From Clostridia bacterium (GTDB taxonomy: Bacteria; Bacillota; Clostridia; Christensenellales; Aristaeellaceae), in the NCBI GenBank assembly GCA_024404245.1, contig JAKSQH010000002.1, positions 26,346 through 90,345 of the forward strand: DNA of 64,000 bases, read 5' to 3'. Position 1 is the first letter of the stretch; every line of letters begins with the position of its first letter. Made by a program: the position numbers and the translations under genes. Positions 8,631 through 16,894 of the stretch are shown piece after piece. The notes beneath the pieces are model-generated. The model did no database searches. It worked only from the letters and a program-made list of their open reading frames with translations, and was not told the origin of the DNA.

Positions 8631-8664
8631 CCCGCCTGTTCTGTGTGCAGCAGGCGGGTTTTTT
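8631..8664 (+). terminator. SAM-riboswitch expression-platform terminator
   Basis: CCCGCCTG (8631-8638) pairs with CAGGCGGG (8651-8658), followed by six T. It should form when SAM is bound, stopping transcription before metK. Confidence 0.93.
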
Positions 8665-8708
8665 CATGCAAATGTGCAGACACAGGCAGAAATGAGAAGG
8701 AGAGTACT

Positions 8709-9881
8709 ATGCGCAGACTGTTTACCTCAGAGTCCGTTACGGAAGGACATCCCGACAAGCTTTGTGACCGGATCAGCGACGCGATCCTGGACGCCATACT
8801 GGAGCAGGATCCCATGTCACGCGTCGCGTGCGAAACATTTGCCACAACCGGCATTGTAACGGTAATGGGCGAGATCACCACAACGGCGCGTGTTGATATT
8901 CCGTCCGTTGTACGCGATGTGGTGAATGAAACCGGATATACTTCATCCGATGTGTGCTTTGACGGAAACACCTGTGCCGTGACCACCGCGATTCACGCGC
9001 AGAGCCCGGATATCGCGCAGGGCGTTGATAACGCGCTGGAAACAAGGGATGAAGACGCGGAAGCCGAAACCGGCGCCGGGGACCAGGGGATGATGTTCGG
9101 ATACGCCTGCGACGAAACACCTGAGCGCATGCCGATGGCGATCGCTCTGGCGCACAGGCTGACACAGCGCCTCGCGCAGGTCAGGAAAGACGGAACGCTG
9201 AAGTATCTGAGACCGGACGGAAAGGCACAGGTTACTGTGGTATATGAGGATGATATACCTGTTGCCGTGGACACCGTTGTTATTTCCACACAGCACAATC
9301 CTGATGTGACGCAGGAACAGATCAGGAAGGATATGATCGATCAGGTGATCACTCCCGTGATCCCCGCTGAGCTGATCAGTGAGGAAACACGTTTCCTGAT
9401 CAACCCGACAGGGCGCTTTGTGATCGGCGGTCCCGCGGGTGATACGGGGCTGACGGGAAGAAAGATTATTGTGGATACCTACGGCGGATATGCCCCTCAC
9501 GGCGGCGGCGCGTTCTCCGGCAAGGACCCGACCAAGGTTGACCGCAGCGCGGCGTACGCGGCGCGTCACGCAGCAAAGAATGTTGTTGCCGCCGGCCTCG
9601 CAAAACGCTGTGAGATTCAGATCGCGTACGCGATCGGTGTCGCGGAACCTGTCAGCCTGCTGGTGGATACGAAAGGTACCGGTACCGTGCCGGATGACAA
9701 ACTGACCGAGGCGATCGGTAAGGTATTCGATATGCGGCCGGGCGCGATTATCAACAGACTGAATCTGCGTAAACCCATCTACCGGAAAACGGCGGCATAC
9801 GGTCACTTCGGCCGGAATGATCCCGATTTCACATGGGAACGTGAGGATATGACGGAACAGCTGAAGGCCGCGCTGAAGTAA
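8709..9881 (+). CDS. metK: S-adenosylmethionine synthetase
   Basis: Makes S-adenosylmethionine from methionine and ATP in the cytosol; functions as a tetramer in known relatives. The protein has 390 residues, the normal length. It opens with [19 protein letters not shown], whose GHPDK contacts ATP. It carries the [16 protein letters not shown] motif and the phosphate-binding [19 protein letters not shown] loop. The ATG at 8709 follows GAGAAGGAGAG; an upstream in-frame start would overlap the terminator hairpin and is rejected. The gene is controlled by the SAM riboswitch directly upstream. No terminator is visible after it, so serS may be partly cotranscribed. Confidence 0.98.
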   Translation: MRRLFTSESVTEGHPDKLCDRISDAILDAILEQDPMSRVACETFATTGIVTVMGEITTTARVDIPSVVRDVVNETGYTSSDVCFDGNTCAVTTAIHAQSPDIAQGVDNALETRDEDAEAETGAGDQGMMFGYACDETPERMPMAIALAHRLTQRLAQVRKDGTLKYLRPDGKAQVTVVYEDDIPVAVDTVVISTQHNPDVTQEQIRKDMIDQVITPVIPAELISEETRFLINPTGRFVIGGPAGDTGLTGRKIIVDTYGGYAPHGGGAFSGKDPTKVDRSAAYAARHAAKNVVAAGLAKRCEIQIAYAIGVAEPVSLLVDTKGTGTVPDDKLTEAIGKVFDMRPGAIINRLNLRKPIYRKTAAYGHFGRNDPDFTWEREDMTEQLKAALK

Positions 9882-9904
9882 AAAAGTATTGCAACATTCT
9901 GCCG

Positions 9905-9929
9905 GATGGTGTAAAACTGATACATCATC
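9905..9929 (+). promoter_or_regulatory. Hairpin in the serS leader
   Basis: GATGGTGTA (9905-9913) and TACATCATC (9921-9929) can form a nine-base-pair stem with one G-U pair and a seven-base loop. No T-tract follows. The space is far too short for a T-box, which often controls serS in Firmicutes. Role unknown. Confidence 0.4.
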
Positions 9930-9954
9930 AGACATTACAGAGGAGGAACCGGAA

Positions 9955-11268
9955 ATGCTTGATATCAATCTGGTCCGCAATAACCCGGAACTTGTTAAAG
10001 AAAATATCCGCAAGAAGTTTCAGGATCAGAAACTGCCCATGGTGGACGAAGTGATCCGTTTTGATAAGGAGTACCGTGACACCATAAAAACAAGTGACGA
10101 GCTGAAAGCCAGGCGCAATGCCCTTTCCAAGGCCAACGGCGCGCTGTACGGAAAACTGAAAAAGGCCGCGACGGAGGAAGAAAAGGCTGAGATTCAGAAA
10201 CAGATCGACGCGAACAGCGCCGAGGTGAAGGCTGATGCCGATCAGCAGGCCGTGCTGGACGCGAAACGTGAAGAACTGGAAGCGGAAATCCGCAAGCGTA
10301 TGCTGGTCATACCGAATATCATTGATGAAAGCGTACCGATCGGCAAGGATGACAGCGAGAACGTAGAGATTGAAAAATTCGGCGAGCCTGTTGTGCCCGA
10401 TTACGAGATTCCGTACCATGTGGATATCATGGAGAAGCTGAACGGCATTGATCTGGACGCGGCACGCAAAACCAGCGGCAACGGCTTCTACTATCTGATG
10501 GGCGATATCGCGCGCCTGCACAGCGCGATTCTGAGCTACGCGCGTGATTTCATGATCGACCGCGGCTTTACATACTGCGTGCCGCCGTTCATGATCCACG
10601 GTGATGTTGTAACAGGCGTTATGAGCTTTGCCGAAATGGAAAACATGATGTACAAGATCGAAGGCGAGGATCTGTACCTGATCGGTACCTCCGAGCACAG
10701 CATGATCGGCAAATTCATTGACACGATACTGGATGAGAATACGCTGCCCCGCACGATGACCAGCTTCAGCCCCTGCTTCCGCAAGGAAGTGGGCGCGCAC
10801 GGCATTGAGGAACGCGGCGTATACCGTATTCATCAGTTTGACAAGCAGGAAATGATCGTTGTCTGCAAGCCGGAGGATTCTCCCATGTGGTTTGACAAGC
10901 TGTGGCAGAACACGGTTGATTTCTTCCGTACGCTGGATATACCGGTACGTACGCTGGAGTGCTGCTCCGGTGACCTGGCGGACCTGAAAGTGAAGAGCCT
11001 GGATGTGGAAGCGTGGTCTCCCCGCCAGAAGAAGTATTTTGAAGTCGGTTCCTGCTCCAACCTCGGTGACGCGCAGGCGAGAAGGCTGCAGATCCGCGTG
11101 AAGGGCGAGGACGGCAAAAAGTATTTCGCGCATACACTGAACAACACATGTGTGGCTCCGCCCCGTATGCTGATCGCGTTCCTTGAGAACAACCTGAAGG
11201 CCGACGGTACCGTGGCGATTCCGGAAGCGCTGCGCATGTACATGGGCGGCAAGGATCACATCGGCTGA
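9955..11268 (+). CDS. serS: Seryl-tRNA synthetase
   Basis: Class II aminoacyl-tRNA synthetase that charges tRNA-Ser. The chain has 437 residues. An N-terminal coiled-coil tRNA-binding arm (about 30-110) is rich in Lys, Glu and Ala. The catalytic domain shows the motif 2 region FRKEVGAHGIEERGVYRIHQFDKQEM. The motif 3 region reads HTLNNTCVAPPRMLIAFLEN rather than the common NGSGLAVGRTLVAILEN, but the class-defining arginine is kept. The ATG at 9955 follows AGAGGAGGAACC. A symmetrical hairpin separates it from the convergent ASKHA gene. A short hairpin lies in its leader. Confidence 0.96.
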   Translation: MLDINLVRNNPELVKENIRKKFQDQKLPMVDEVIRFDKEYRDTIKTSDELKARRNALSKANGALYGKLKKAATEEEKAEIQKQIDANSAEVKADADQQAVLDAKREELEAEIRKRMLVIPNIIDESVPIGKDDSENVEIEKFGEPVVPDYEIPYHVDIMEKLNGIDLDAARKTSGNGFYYLMGDIARLHSAILSYARDFMIDRGFTYCVPPFMIHGDVVTGVMSFAEMENMMYKIEGEDLYLIGTSEHSMIGKFIDTILDENTLPRTMTSFSPCFRKEVGAHGIEERGVYRIHQFDKQEMIVVCKPEDSPMWFDKLWQNTVDFFRTLDIPVRTLECCSGDLADLKVKSLDVEAWSPRQKKYFEVGSCSNLGDAQARRLQIRVKGEDGKKYFAHTLNNTCVAPPRMLIAFLENNLKADGTVAIPEALRMYMGGKDHIG

Positions 11269-11274
11269 TATGAG

Positions 11275-11314
11275 CACAGCAAAAAGCACCGCGAAAGCGG
11301 TGCTTTTTGCTGTG
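11275..11314. terminator. Bidirectional terminator between serS and the ferredoxin-ASKHA gene
   Basis: A perfect 18-base-pair inverted repeat with a GAAA loop. Its core GCACCGC/GCGGTGC is followed by five T on either strand, so it can end both convergent transcripts. Confidence 0.93.
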
Positions 11315-11324
11315 TAAACGGGTA

Positions 11325-12773
11325 TTATTCAGGGAAGATCATATGATCGATAAAAAGGTTATTGAACTCGGAATCTCCTCCGAGATCAACATGGCGGGCC
11401 ATATCCGTCAGCTTTTCGCATGCCTCTGCCGCGTCAGGATCGGTCAGCAACCGGCAGGCGCCTGCCAGCGCGGCGTTTCCGGCATATTCGGCAACAGGCA
11501 GGAAACAGGCGGGGAAAAGACCGATACGGACCGCGGAAGCGGGATTCATGGCCGCCCCGAAACCGCCGCAGACAACAAACCGCTTTATATCCGTTTCCTT
11601 AAGCCCGGCTGTTTTCAGCAGCCTGGCGATGCCGGCGGCAACGGCCGCTTTCGCCGTCTGTACGGCGCGAAGATCCTCCGGATAGAACGCGACCGGACCG
11701 GACAGGACGAGCGGCTCCTCCATCGCGCCGGTTTCATCCGCCAGACCGGAATTAAGGGCATAAGCGGCCGCGTCGATGACACCGGAACCGCATAAGCCCA
11801 CAGCGGGCGCGCCGCCTACGGTACGGAAGGCCGCGTGATCATGCTCACGGTACACTTCCGATATGGCACCAGTGACGCCGGCACACCCGCAGCGGATACC
11901 GACGCCCTCAAACGCGGGGCCGGCGGCAACGGAGGTTACATACAGATGATTGCCGTCATACAGTGCAAGCTCACCGTTGGTGCCGATATCGCACAGGAGC
12001 GCGGGGAAGTCTTTCCTGCAGAGATCAACGGCCAGCATCGCGCAGGTCAGGTCGGCACCGGCAAACGCGTGTATGCAGCGCGGAAGGTATGCCGGGCGGC
12101 CGTCAAACACAGATTCAGCACCGAAAAGACAGCCGGCGCGGAACGGCGCGACACCGAGAGCGGCCGGAGAAAGACCTGTTAACAGGTAAAGCATGGTTGT
12201 GTTGCCGGTAATAACATACCGGATGATTTTCTCACGGTATCCGGATTTGCCGGCGAGACCGGTGATCGCGTTTTCGACAAGCGCGCGAAGCTCCGCCGAA
12301 CGCCCTTGCGACGCGGCTGAGATTCTGCCGATGACATCAGCCGCGATATCGCGCTGCGGATTGCGGCATCCGTCCGAAAAAAGAACTTCGCCCGTAACAC
12401 TGTCCAGAATACGCATGACGATTGTTGTTGTGCCGATATCAACCGCGGCCGTGACGGTACGGCTTTCATCCGGCATGCCGGCTGTACAGCCGGCACCTTC
12501 AATCACCATCTCCGGCAGGGATTTCACCTTCAGTACCGCGTTCCCGAGCAGACGGACACAGCAGGAGAGCCTGACACCGAGCTCTTTTTCGCGCGCGACC
12601 GGTCCGGAAACATTGCCGCTGATATCCACAGCGCATTTTCCGCAGATTCCTCTGCCGCCGCACGGATGCTCCGGCAGGAAACGCGTGCCGGAAAGCAGCC
12701 GGTCGAGCATCGGCTGTCCTTCAAAAGGAACGCGGGAAACGGTGACACCGTCCGTGATTTCAAGTATATGCAT
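11325..12773 (-). CDS. 2Fe-2S ferredoxin-ASKHA ATPase protein (DUF4445; RamA/RACE-like reactivase)
   Basis: Protein of 482 residues. The N-terminal domain has a plant-type ferredoxin cysteine pattern, PCGGRGICGKC and a later SCCV, which should hold a 2Fe-2S cluster. From about residue 105 an ASKHA-fold ATPase begins with VDIGTTTIVM and includes CDIGTNGELALYDG and GGFGAAMNP. Characterised relatives use ATP to reduce inactive Co(II) corrinoid proteins back to Co(I) for methyl-transferases. No corrinoid protein or methyltransferase is present in this window, so the partner is elsewhere or the role differs. The ATG at 12773 has AAAGAGG five bases upstream; an ATG five codons earlier has no such site. 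It is probably read from the mscL side or from an unseen promoter. Confidence 0.87.
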   Translation of the reverse strand: MHILEITDGVTVSRVPFEGQPMLDRLLSGTRFLPEHPCGGRGICGKCAVDISGNVSGPVAREKELGVRLSCCVRLLGNAVLKVKSLPEMVIEGAGCTAGMPDESRTVTAAVDIGTTTIVMRILDSVTGEVLFSDGCRNPQRDIAADVIGRISAASQGRSAELRALVENAITGLAGKSGYREKIIRYVITGNTTMLYLLTGLSPAALGVAPFRAGCLFGAESVFDGRPAYLPRCIHAFAGADLTCAMLAVDLCRKDFPALLCDIGTNGELALYDGNHLYVTSVAAGPAFEGVGIRCGCAGVTGAISEVYREHDHAAFRTVGGAPAVGLCGSGVIDAAAYALNSGLADETGAMEEPLVLSGPVAFYPEDLRAVQTAKAAVAAGIARLLKTAGLKETDIKRFVVCGGFGAAMNPASAVRIGLFPACFLPVAEYAGNAALAGACRLLTDPDAAEACEKLTDMARHVDLGGDSEFNNLFIDHMIFPE

Positions 12774-12792
12774 GCGGACCTCTTTCATCTGA

Positions 12793-12823
12793 AAACGGCT
12801 GCCCTGTAAGCAAGGCAGCCGTT
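12793..12823 (-). terminator. Terminator after mscL
   Basis: On the minus strand AACGGCTGCC and GGCAGCCGTT form a ten-base-pair stem around an ~10-base loop, followed by TTTT. It lies between mscL and the ASKHA gene. Confidence 0.75.
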
Positions 12824-12842
12824 ACCAAACAGTATATACGGA

Positions 12843-13241
12843 TTATTTATCCAGATCGCTGGCGCAGTGCGCGCACTTCTTCGCGCCGATCGGAATCTCG
12901 CTGAGGCAGTAGGGGCAAACCTTGGTGGTGGGGGCAGCGGGAGCTTCTTCGGGCTTTTTCTTCATGTCGTTGATCTTGTTCACACCCTTGATGATGCAGA
13001 ACAGAACGAAAGCGGTGATGATGAAGGTCACAATCGCGGTCAGGAAAGCGGCGACAGCGCCGCCGATGGTCCAGGCGGAATTGTCACCGCCAAAGATCAC
13101 GTTCAGCAGGGGCTGAAGGAAGTTTTCAGTCAGGCTGGTCACGATGGCAGTGAACGCGCCGCCGACGATGATGCCGACTGCCATGTCCAGAACGTTGCCG
13201 CGGGTAATGAAATCTTTGAACTCCTTAAAGAACTTTTTCAC
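12843..13241 (-). CDS. mscL: Large-conductance mechanosensitive channel MscL with C-terminal zinc ribbon
   Basis: Pentameric membrane channel that opens under high membrane tension to release solutes during osmotic downshock. The N-terminus KKFFKEFKDFITRGNVLDMAVG is the family signature, followed by two transmembrane helices (about residues 15-45 and 65-95). After a Pro/Ala-rich linker the protein ends in a zinc ribbon with two Cys-x2-Cys pairs (CPYC and CAHC) in place of the usual charged helix. Total length is 132 residues. The GTG at 13241 is chosen because GGGAGGG lies seven bases upstream. Its promoter is divergent from that of rpmH. Confidence 0.94.
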   Translation of the reverse strand: MKKFFKEFKDFITRGNVLDMAVGIIVGGAFTAIVTSLTENFLQPLLNVIFGGDNSAWTIGGAVAAFLTAIVTFIITAFVLFCIIKGVNKINDMKKKPEEAPAAPTTKVCPYCLSEIPIGAKKCAHCASDLDK

Positions 13242-13275
13242 AGATAAACCCTCCCGTATCCTTTGTAGTACAGGT

Positions 13276-13304
13276 AGTATAGCATAACGATCACCGGATG
13301 ACAA
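13276..13304 (-). promoter_or_regulatory. Promoter of mscL
   Basis: On the minus strand TTGTCA (13304-13299), a 17-base spacer and TATACT (13281-13276), 35 bases before the GTG start. Confidence 0.8.
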
Positions 13305-13337
13305 GAAAAATATGATCCGCGGATACTACTTTTTTTC

Positions 13338-13366
13338 TTGACAATACGCGAATGGACAAGTATACT
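13338..13366 (+). promoter_or_regulatory. Promoter of the rpmH operon
   Basis: Consensus TTGACA (13338-13343), a 17-base spacer and TATACT (13361-13366), back to back with the mscL promoter. Confidence 0.88.
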
Positions 13367-13435
13367 GTAAAGGCTGTTTTGTAGCGATCCGGAGCATGTC
13401 TCCGGTTGAAGAAATCACTGTGAGGAGTGTTGAAC

Positions 13436-13570
13436 ATGTTCCGTACTTATCAGCCCAAGAAGCGTCAGCGCAGCAAGGTCCATGGTTTCCGTGCCCGTAT
13501 GGCCACCAAGAACGGCCGCCGTGTATTGGCTGCCCGTCGTCGCCGCGGCCGCAAGGAACTGACGGTGTGA
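13436..13570 (+). CDS. rpmH: 50S ribosomal protein L34
   Basis: Very basic 44-residue ribosomal protein of the large subunit. It reads [18 protein letters not shown] and continues with [22 protein letters not shown], the L34 signature. The ribosome binding site TGAGGAG lies about 11 bases before the ATG. It is first in the classical rpmH-rnpA-yidD-yidC-jag cluster and is driven by a near-perfect sigma-A promoter. A GC-rich hairpin follows and may reduce readthrough into rnpA, a way to make far more L34 than RNase P protein. Upstream lies mscL instead of dnaA, so the usual origin neighbourhood is not conserved here. Confidence 0.98.
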   Translation: MFRTYQPKKRQRSKVHGFRARMATKNGRRVLAARRRRGRKELTV

Positions 13571-13601
13571 TAACCGCAGACAGCGGATCTGATGTGGATA
13601 C

Positions 13602-13630
13602 AGCCCGCCCGTAATTCTGGGCGGGCTTTT
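13602..13630 (+). terminator. Hairpin terminator/attenuator between rpmH and rnpA
   Basis: AGCCCGCCC (13602-13610) pairs with GGGCGGGCT (13619-13627) around an eight-base loop, then only four T in a row. Termination is probably partial, allowing readthrough to rnpA. Confidence 0.78.
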
Positions 13631-13673
13631 CCTGCATAAAGGAACCACGGAACGGTAAAGTGAAGGGATCGAT

Positions 13674-14018
13674 ATGGAGAAACGTTACCGGCTGAAAAAA
13701 AACAGAGCGTTTCAGTATGTTTACCGAAAGGGACATTCTGTCGCCTGCCGCGATCTGGTCATGCTCGTTGCAAAAGGAAGAGAGCTGCAGATCGGTTTTT
13801 CCGTCAGCAAGAAAGTAGGCAACGCCGTAACCCGCAATAAGGTCAAGCGCCGCCTGCGCGAATGCTTCCGGCCCTATATAGGGGACGTGAAAACCGGATT
13901 GTACGTTATTGTAGCCAGACCGTCAGCCGCGAAGGCCACCTTTCAGAGCCTGCAGAGGGACACCGCGTATCTGCTGAAAAAGCAGGACGCGTTCAGGGAA
14001 GGGTATCGCGCCAGATGA
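13674..14018 (+). CDS. rnpA: Ribonuclease P protein component
   Basis: Small basic protein (114 residues) that binds the RNase P RNA and helps mature tRNA 5' ends. The RNR-type signature is present as [17 protein letters not shown], preceded by FSVSKKVG. Its start has a modest site, AAGTGAAGGGA, upstream. The stop overlaps the yidD start (ATGA), showing translational coupling. It is in the standard place after rpmH. Confidence 0.96.
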   Translation: MEKRYRLKKNRAFQYVYRKGHSVACRDLVMLVAKGRELQIGFSVSKKVGNAVTRNKVKRRLRECFRPYIGDVKTGLYVIVARPSAAKATFQSLQRDTAYLLKKQDAFREGYRAR

Positions 14019-14257
14019 AACGTTTTCTTCTTTGGCTGATTCGCTTTTACCGCCGCGAACTGAGCGGACGGAAAAAACATCCGACCTGCCGGTATATTCC
14101 GACATGCTCCGAGTATGCCATGAAGGCAATTGAACGGTACGGCGCGTGGAAAGGCGGCCGGATGGCCGCGTGGCGCGTGTTGCGCTGTAATCCGTTCAGC
14201 AAAGGCGGATATGATCCCGTTCCGGAGGATCCGAACACTACACTGAGGAGGGAATAG
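14015..14257 (+). CDS. yidD: Membrane protein insertion efficiency factor YidD
   Basis: An 80-residue protein that assists YidC-dependent membrane insertion and associates with the inner face of the membrane. The family signature is clear: [13 protein letters not shown] with its cysteines, then ERYGAWKGG and [14 protein letters not shown]. The N-terminal [10 protein letters not shown] is an amphipathic membrane-contact helix. The ATG at 14015 overlaps the rnpA stop and is chosen over longer in-frame starts inside rnpA. yidC begins seven bases after its stop. Confidence 0.95.
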   Translation: MKRFLLWLIRFYRRELSGRKKHPTCRYIPTCSEYAMKAIERYGAWKGGRMAAWRVLRCNPFSKGGYDPVPEDPNTTLRRE

Positions 14258-14263
14258 ACCCAA

Positions 14264-15301
14264 ATGAATGAGTTCCTTTACGGTATTCTGCAGTGGATCA
14301 ACGGATGGATCGGAAACTACGGATGGTCCATGGTGGTTTTCACCATTCTGGTGCGCCTTGTGCTGACGCCTTTTGACATCAAGAGCCGCGTGAGCATGCG
14401 CAAGACCACGAAAATCCAGCCCGAACTCCAGAGACTGCAGGCCAAGTACGCCAATGACAAGGAAAAGCTGAACCGGAAGATGAGCGAACTTTATAAGAAA
14501 GAGCACATCAATCCGCTGTCCAGCTGCCTGCCGCTGCTGCTGACCTGGCCCATCCTGATTGCCGTGTTTACCGCGATGAGAATGGTATCCAACGGCATGC
14601 TGCTCGGACAGGTTACCGAGATCCTTGAAGGAAAAACCCCGACCATGGAGCCTTTCCTCTGGATCAAGAACCTGTGGATGCCGGACAGCCTGTTTTCCCC
14701 GGCCTATCCGGATCTGGGCTCACTGAAACAGATTACCGGCGACCTGTGGCTGAAATGGTATAACGGGCAGCCGATCGGAAGCCATATGATTACCACGACC
14801 GATGTACCCGCGCTGCTTCAGAACGTCGGTCTTGAGCTTACGGCCGACAGCTTCAGCAACGCCAATCTGCAGGCTGCCATAGAAGCGATCCAGAAAGCTA
14901 TGGCTGAAGTGAATCCCGCCTATGTTGACGGAATCGCGGGTTCCGCCCGGTGGACGTTCAATCTGCTGATCACCAAACTGACTGTGATGAACAACTTCAA
15001 CGGTCTGATGCTCCTGCCGATCCTGTCCGCCGTGACGCAGATCACGATGACGAAGATCATGAACGGCAATCAGCCGCAGCAACCGCAGCAGCAGAACGGT
15101 GCTGCCGGTTCCGGTAAGTTCATGACCTGGTTCTTCCCGATTTTCTCACTGATTATCTGCTTCGGCTACAGCTCCGCTTTCGCTCTTTACTGGGTGGCCG
15201 GAAACCTTGTGAGCATGGTGCAGACATACATTATCAACAAAGTGCTTGACACAAAAGAACAGAAGGCCGGAACGGTGGCCGCGGAGGGAACTGTAAAATG
15301 A
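14264..15301 (+). CDS. yidC: Membrane protein insertase YidC/OxaA (SpoIIIJ type)
   Basis: Inserts proteins into the cytoplasmic membrane, alone or with SecYEG. The 345-residue protein has the OxaA core: a first membrane helix (about 20-45), a cytosolic helical hairpin rich in Lys/Gln with KIQPELQRLQAKY, then further helices with LPLLLTWPILIAVF and the C-terminal ALYWVAGNLVSMVQTYI. Between the second and third core helices there is an insert of roughly 100 residues (about 125-240) not seen in the shortest relatives. A Gln/Pro-rich stretch follows at about 270. No lipoprotein cysteine is visible at the N-terminus. The stop overlaps the next start (ATGA). Confidence 0.95.
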   Translation: MNEFLYGILQWINGWIGNYGWSMVVFTILVRLVLTPFDIKSRVSMRKTTKIQPELQRLQAKYANDKEKLNRKMSELYKKEHINPLSSCLPLLLTWPILIAVFTAMRMVSNGMLLGQVTEILEGKTPTMEPFLWIKNLWMPDSLFSPAYPDLGSLKQITGDLWLKWYNGQPIGSHMITTTDVPALLQNVGLELTADSFSNANLQAAIEAIQKAMAEVNPAYVDGIAGSARWTFNLLITKLTVMNNFNGLMLLPILSAVTQITMTKIMNGNQPQQPQQQNGAAGSGKFMTWFFPIFSLIICFGYSSAFALYWVAGNLVSMVQTYIINKVLDTKEQKAGTVAAEGTVK

Positions 15302-16239
15302 GAACATATGAAGCTGTTGCAAAGACAACAGATGAAGCGATTGAAGCGGGACTGAAGGAGCTCGGTGTCGCGATCAGCGATGTGGACGTGCTTGTGCTTG
15401 AAGAGGGAAGTAAAGGACTGTTCGGCCTTTTCGGATCACGGCCTGCCCGCGTACGGCTGACCGTAAAGGAAGATGAGGACAATCTGCTGGATGATCTGCT
15501 GAGCGAAAAGAAAGCTGCTCCGGAAAAGAAAACACGCGCGGAAAAACAGCCCGCGCAGGAGAGAAAGCCCGCCGAGGAGAAGAAACCCGTACAGGAGAAA
15601 AAGCCGCAGGAAAAGAAAACTGTTCAGGAAAAGAAGCCCGCGGTAAAGAAACCGGAACAGAAAAAGGATAACGCGCAGAAAAACGAAGTCAAAGCAGCCG
15701 ATCATGAACAGGCTGAAAACGCTCCCGAAGTGAAAATGCCCGAAAAACCCGAAGTCACAATGATTCCGGATGATCAGCTTGATCCCGTGTCGGCGGCCGG
15801 CGTGGCAAAGACCTTCCTGCAGGAAGTAACGAAGCTGATGGGTGTTGAAGTGACCATCGAAATGGGAACCGATGCCGACGGAAATGTGTACGGAAAGATG
15901 AACGGTGATACGCTGGGCATTCTGATCGGCCGCCGCGGCGAGACGCTTGACGCGCTTCAGTATCTGACGAGCCTGAAAGTCAATAAGGGCCATGAAGGCT
16001 ATACCCGTGTTTCCCTGGATACGGAGAACTACCGCGCGAAGCGCGAGGATACCCTGATCCGCCTGGCCAACAGGTACGCGAACCGCGCGCTGAAGACCGG
16101 ACGCAAAGTAAGCCTTGAACCGATGAATCCCTATGAACGCCGGATCATTCACAGCGCTCTGCAGCAGAATGACCGCGTGGATACCCATTCCGAAGGCGAT
16201 GAACCGAACCGCCATGTCGTGATTACGGTAAAGAAGTAA
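15298..16239 (+). CDS. jag: RNA-binding protein Jag/KhpB (SpoIIIJ-associated)
   Basis: Cytosolic RNA-binding protein linked to cell-envelope control in Firmicutes. The Jag-N domain spans residues 1-50 (VAKTTDEAIEAGLKELG, EEGSKGLFGLFGSRPARV). A long charged linker follows (about 65-145) built from repeated Glu-Lys-Lys-Pro units such as EKKPVQEKK. The KH domain has GILIGRRGETLDALQYL, and the C-terminal R3H domain carries LEPMNPYERRIIHSALQ. The 313 residues are longer than many relatives because of the linker. It overlaps yidC by four bases and ends the operon before a terminator. Confidence 0.95.
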   Translation: MRTYEAVAKTTDEAIEAGLKELGVAISDVDVLVLEEGSKGLFGLFGSRPARVRLTVKEDEDNLLDDLLSEKKAAPEKKTRAEKQPAQERKPAEEKKPVQEKKPQEKKTVQEKKPAVKKPEQKKDNAQKNEVKAADHEQAENAPEVKMPEKPEVTMIPDDQLDPVSAAGVAKTFLQEVTKLMGVEVTIEMGTDADGNVYGKMNGDTLGILIGRRGETLDALQYLTSLKVNKGHEGYTRVSLDTENYRAKREDTLIRLANRYANRALKTGRKVSLEPMNPYERRIIHSALQQNDRVDTHSEGDEPNRHVVITVKK

Positions 16240-16249
16240 ACAGCACAGA

Positions 16250-16282
16250 CAGCAGCCGGAAAGAAATGCCGGCTGCTGTTTT
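16250..16282 (+). terminator. Terminator of the rpmH-jag operon
   Basis: CAGCAGCCGG (16250-16259) pairs with CCGGCTGCTG (16269-16278), followed by four T. Confidence 0.85.
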
Positions 16283-16322
16283 GTCATTTGAGACACAAAA
16301 ACGCATATTTCAGTCAAAACAG

Positions 16323-16351
16323 AAGACAAGCATTCCCGAATATGGTATAGT
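16323..16351 (+). promoter_or_regulatory. Promoter of the nfeD-floA operon
   Basis: AAGACA (16323-16328), a 17-base spacer and TATAGT (16346-16351). The -35 is poor and the -10 good; it ends 24 bases before the nfeD start. Confidence 0.55.
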
Positions 16352-16374
16352 ACAGCCGGAAAGGAGGGGACCGT

Positions 16375-16857
16375 ATGGATTTTATTGCCAATAATATCCT
16401 GCTGATTATCTGCTTTATCGGCGGCGTCGCTATGCTTGTGATGGAAGCGTTTATGCCGGGATTCGGTGTTCCGGGGACTATCGGTATCCTGCTTGAAATC
16501 GCCGCGATTGCCGTAGCATGGTACAGCCACGGCGCGGTCGCCGCGCTGATCGTTACCCTTGCGGCGCTGGTTCTGATCGCTATCGCGATTTCCGTGTCGC
16601 TCCGCAGTGCGACAAAAGGGAAACTGAACAAGCATTTTGTTCTGAATGACGTGGAAAACGCCGATGAGGAAGACAGCGATATCAGTGTTTTTATGGGACG
16701 TGAAGGTATCGCGGTTTCCGCGCTTCGCCCGGCCGGAACGGCAGAGTTTGACGGCGTGAGGATGGAAGTGACATGCCTGGACGGGCTAGCCGCGAAAGGG
16801 CAAAAAGTGCGTGTGATATCAACCCAAAACGGTAAAATCACAGTAAACCCCGTATGA
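16375..16857 (+). CDS. NfeD-family membrane protein
   Basis: Short NfeD protein (160 residues) of the kind that partners flotillins. Three or four membrane segments fill residues 5-85 (a glycine-rich LVMEAFMPGFGVPGTIGILLE loop lies between them). A C-terminal OB-fold domain begins near residue 105 with FMGREGIAVSALRPAGTAEF. It lacks the N-terminal serine protease domain of long NfeD proteins. It has AAGGAGGGG just before its ATG and lies 37 bases upstream of floA, matching the usual nfeD-floA pairing in Firmicutes. Confidence 0.9.
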   Translation: MDFIANNILLIICFIGGVAMLVMEAFMPGFGVPGTIGILLEIAAIAVAWYSHGAVAALIVTLAALVLIAIAISVSLRSATKGKLNKHFVLNDVENADEEDSDISVFMGREGIAVSALRPAGTAEFDGVRMEVTCLDGLAAKGQKVRVISTQNGKITVNPV

Positions 16858-16894
16858 AATATGAATGTGAATAAATCATAAAGGAGATATGAAC

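Noticed and set aside
9882-9954. Possible T-box leader for serS
   Set aside because: Only about 70 bases are available and no specifier loop or T-box sequence is present.
13242-13435. Possible replication origin by analogy with the rpmH-dnaA region
   Set aside because: No DnaA-box cluster or dnaA gene is visible; the space is filled by two promoters.
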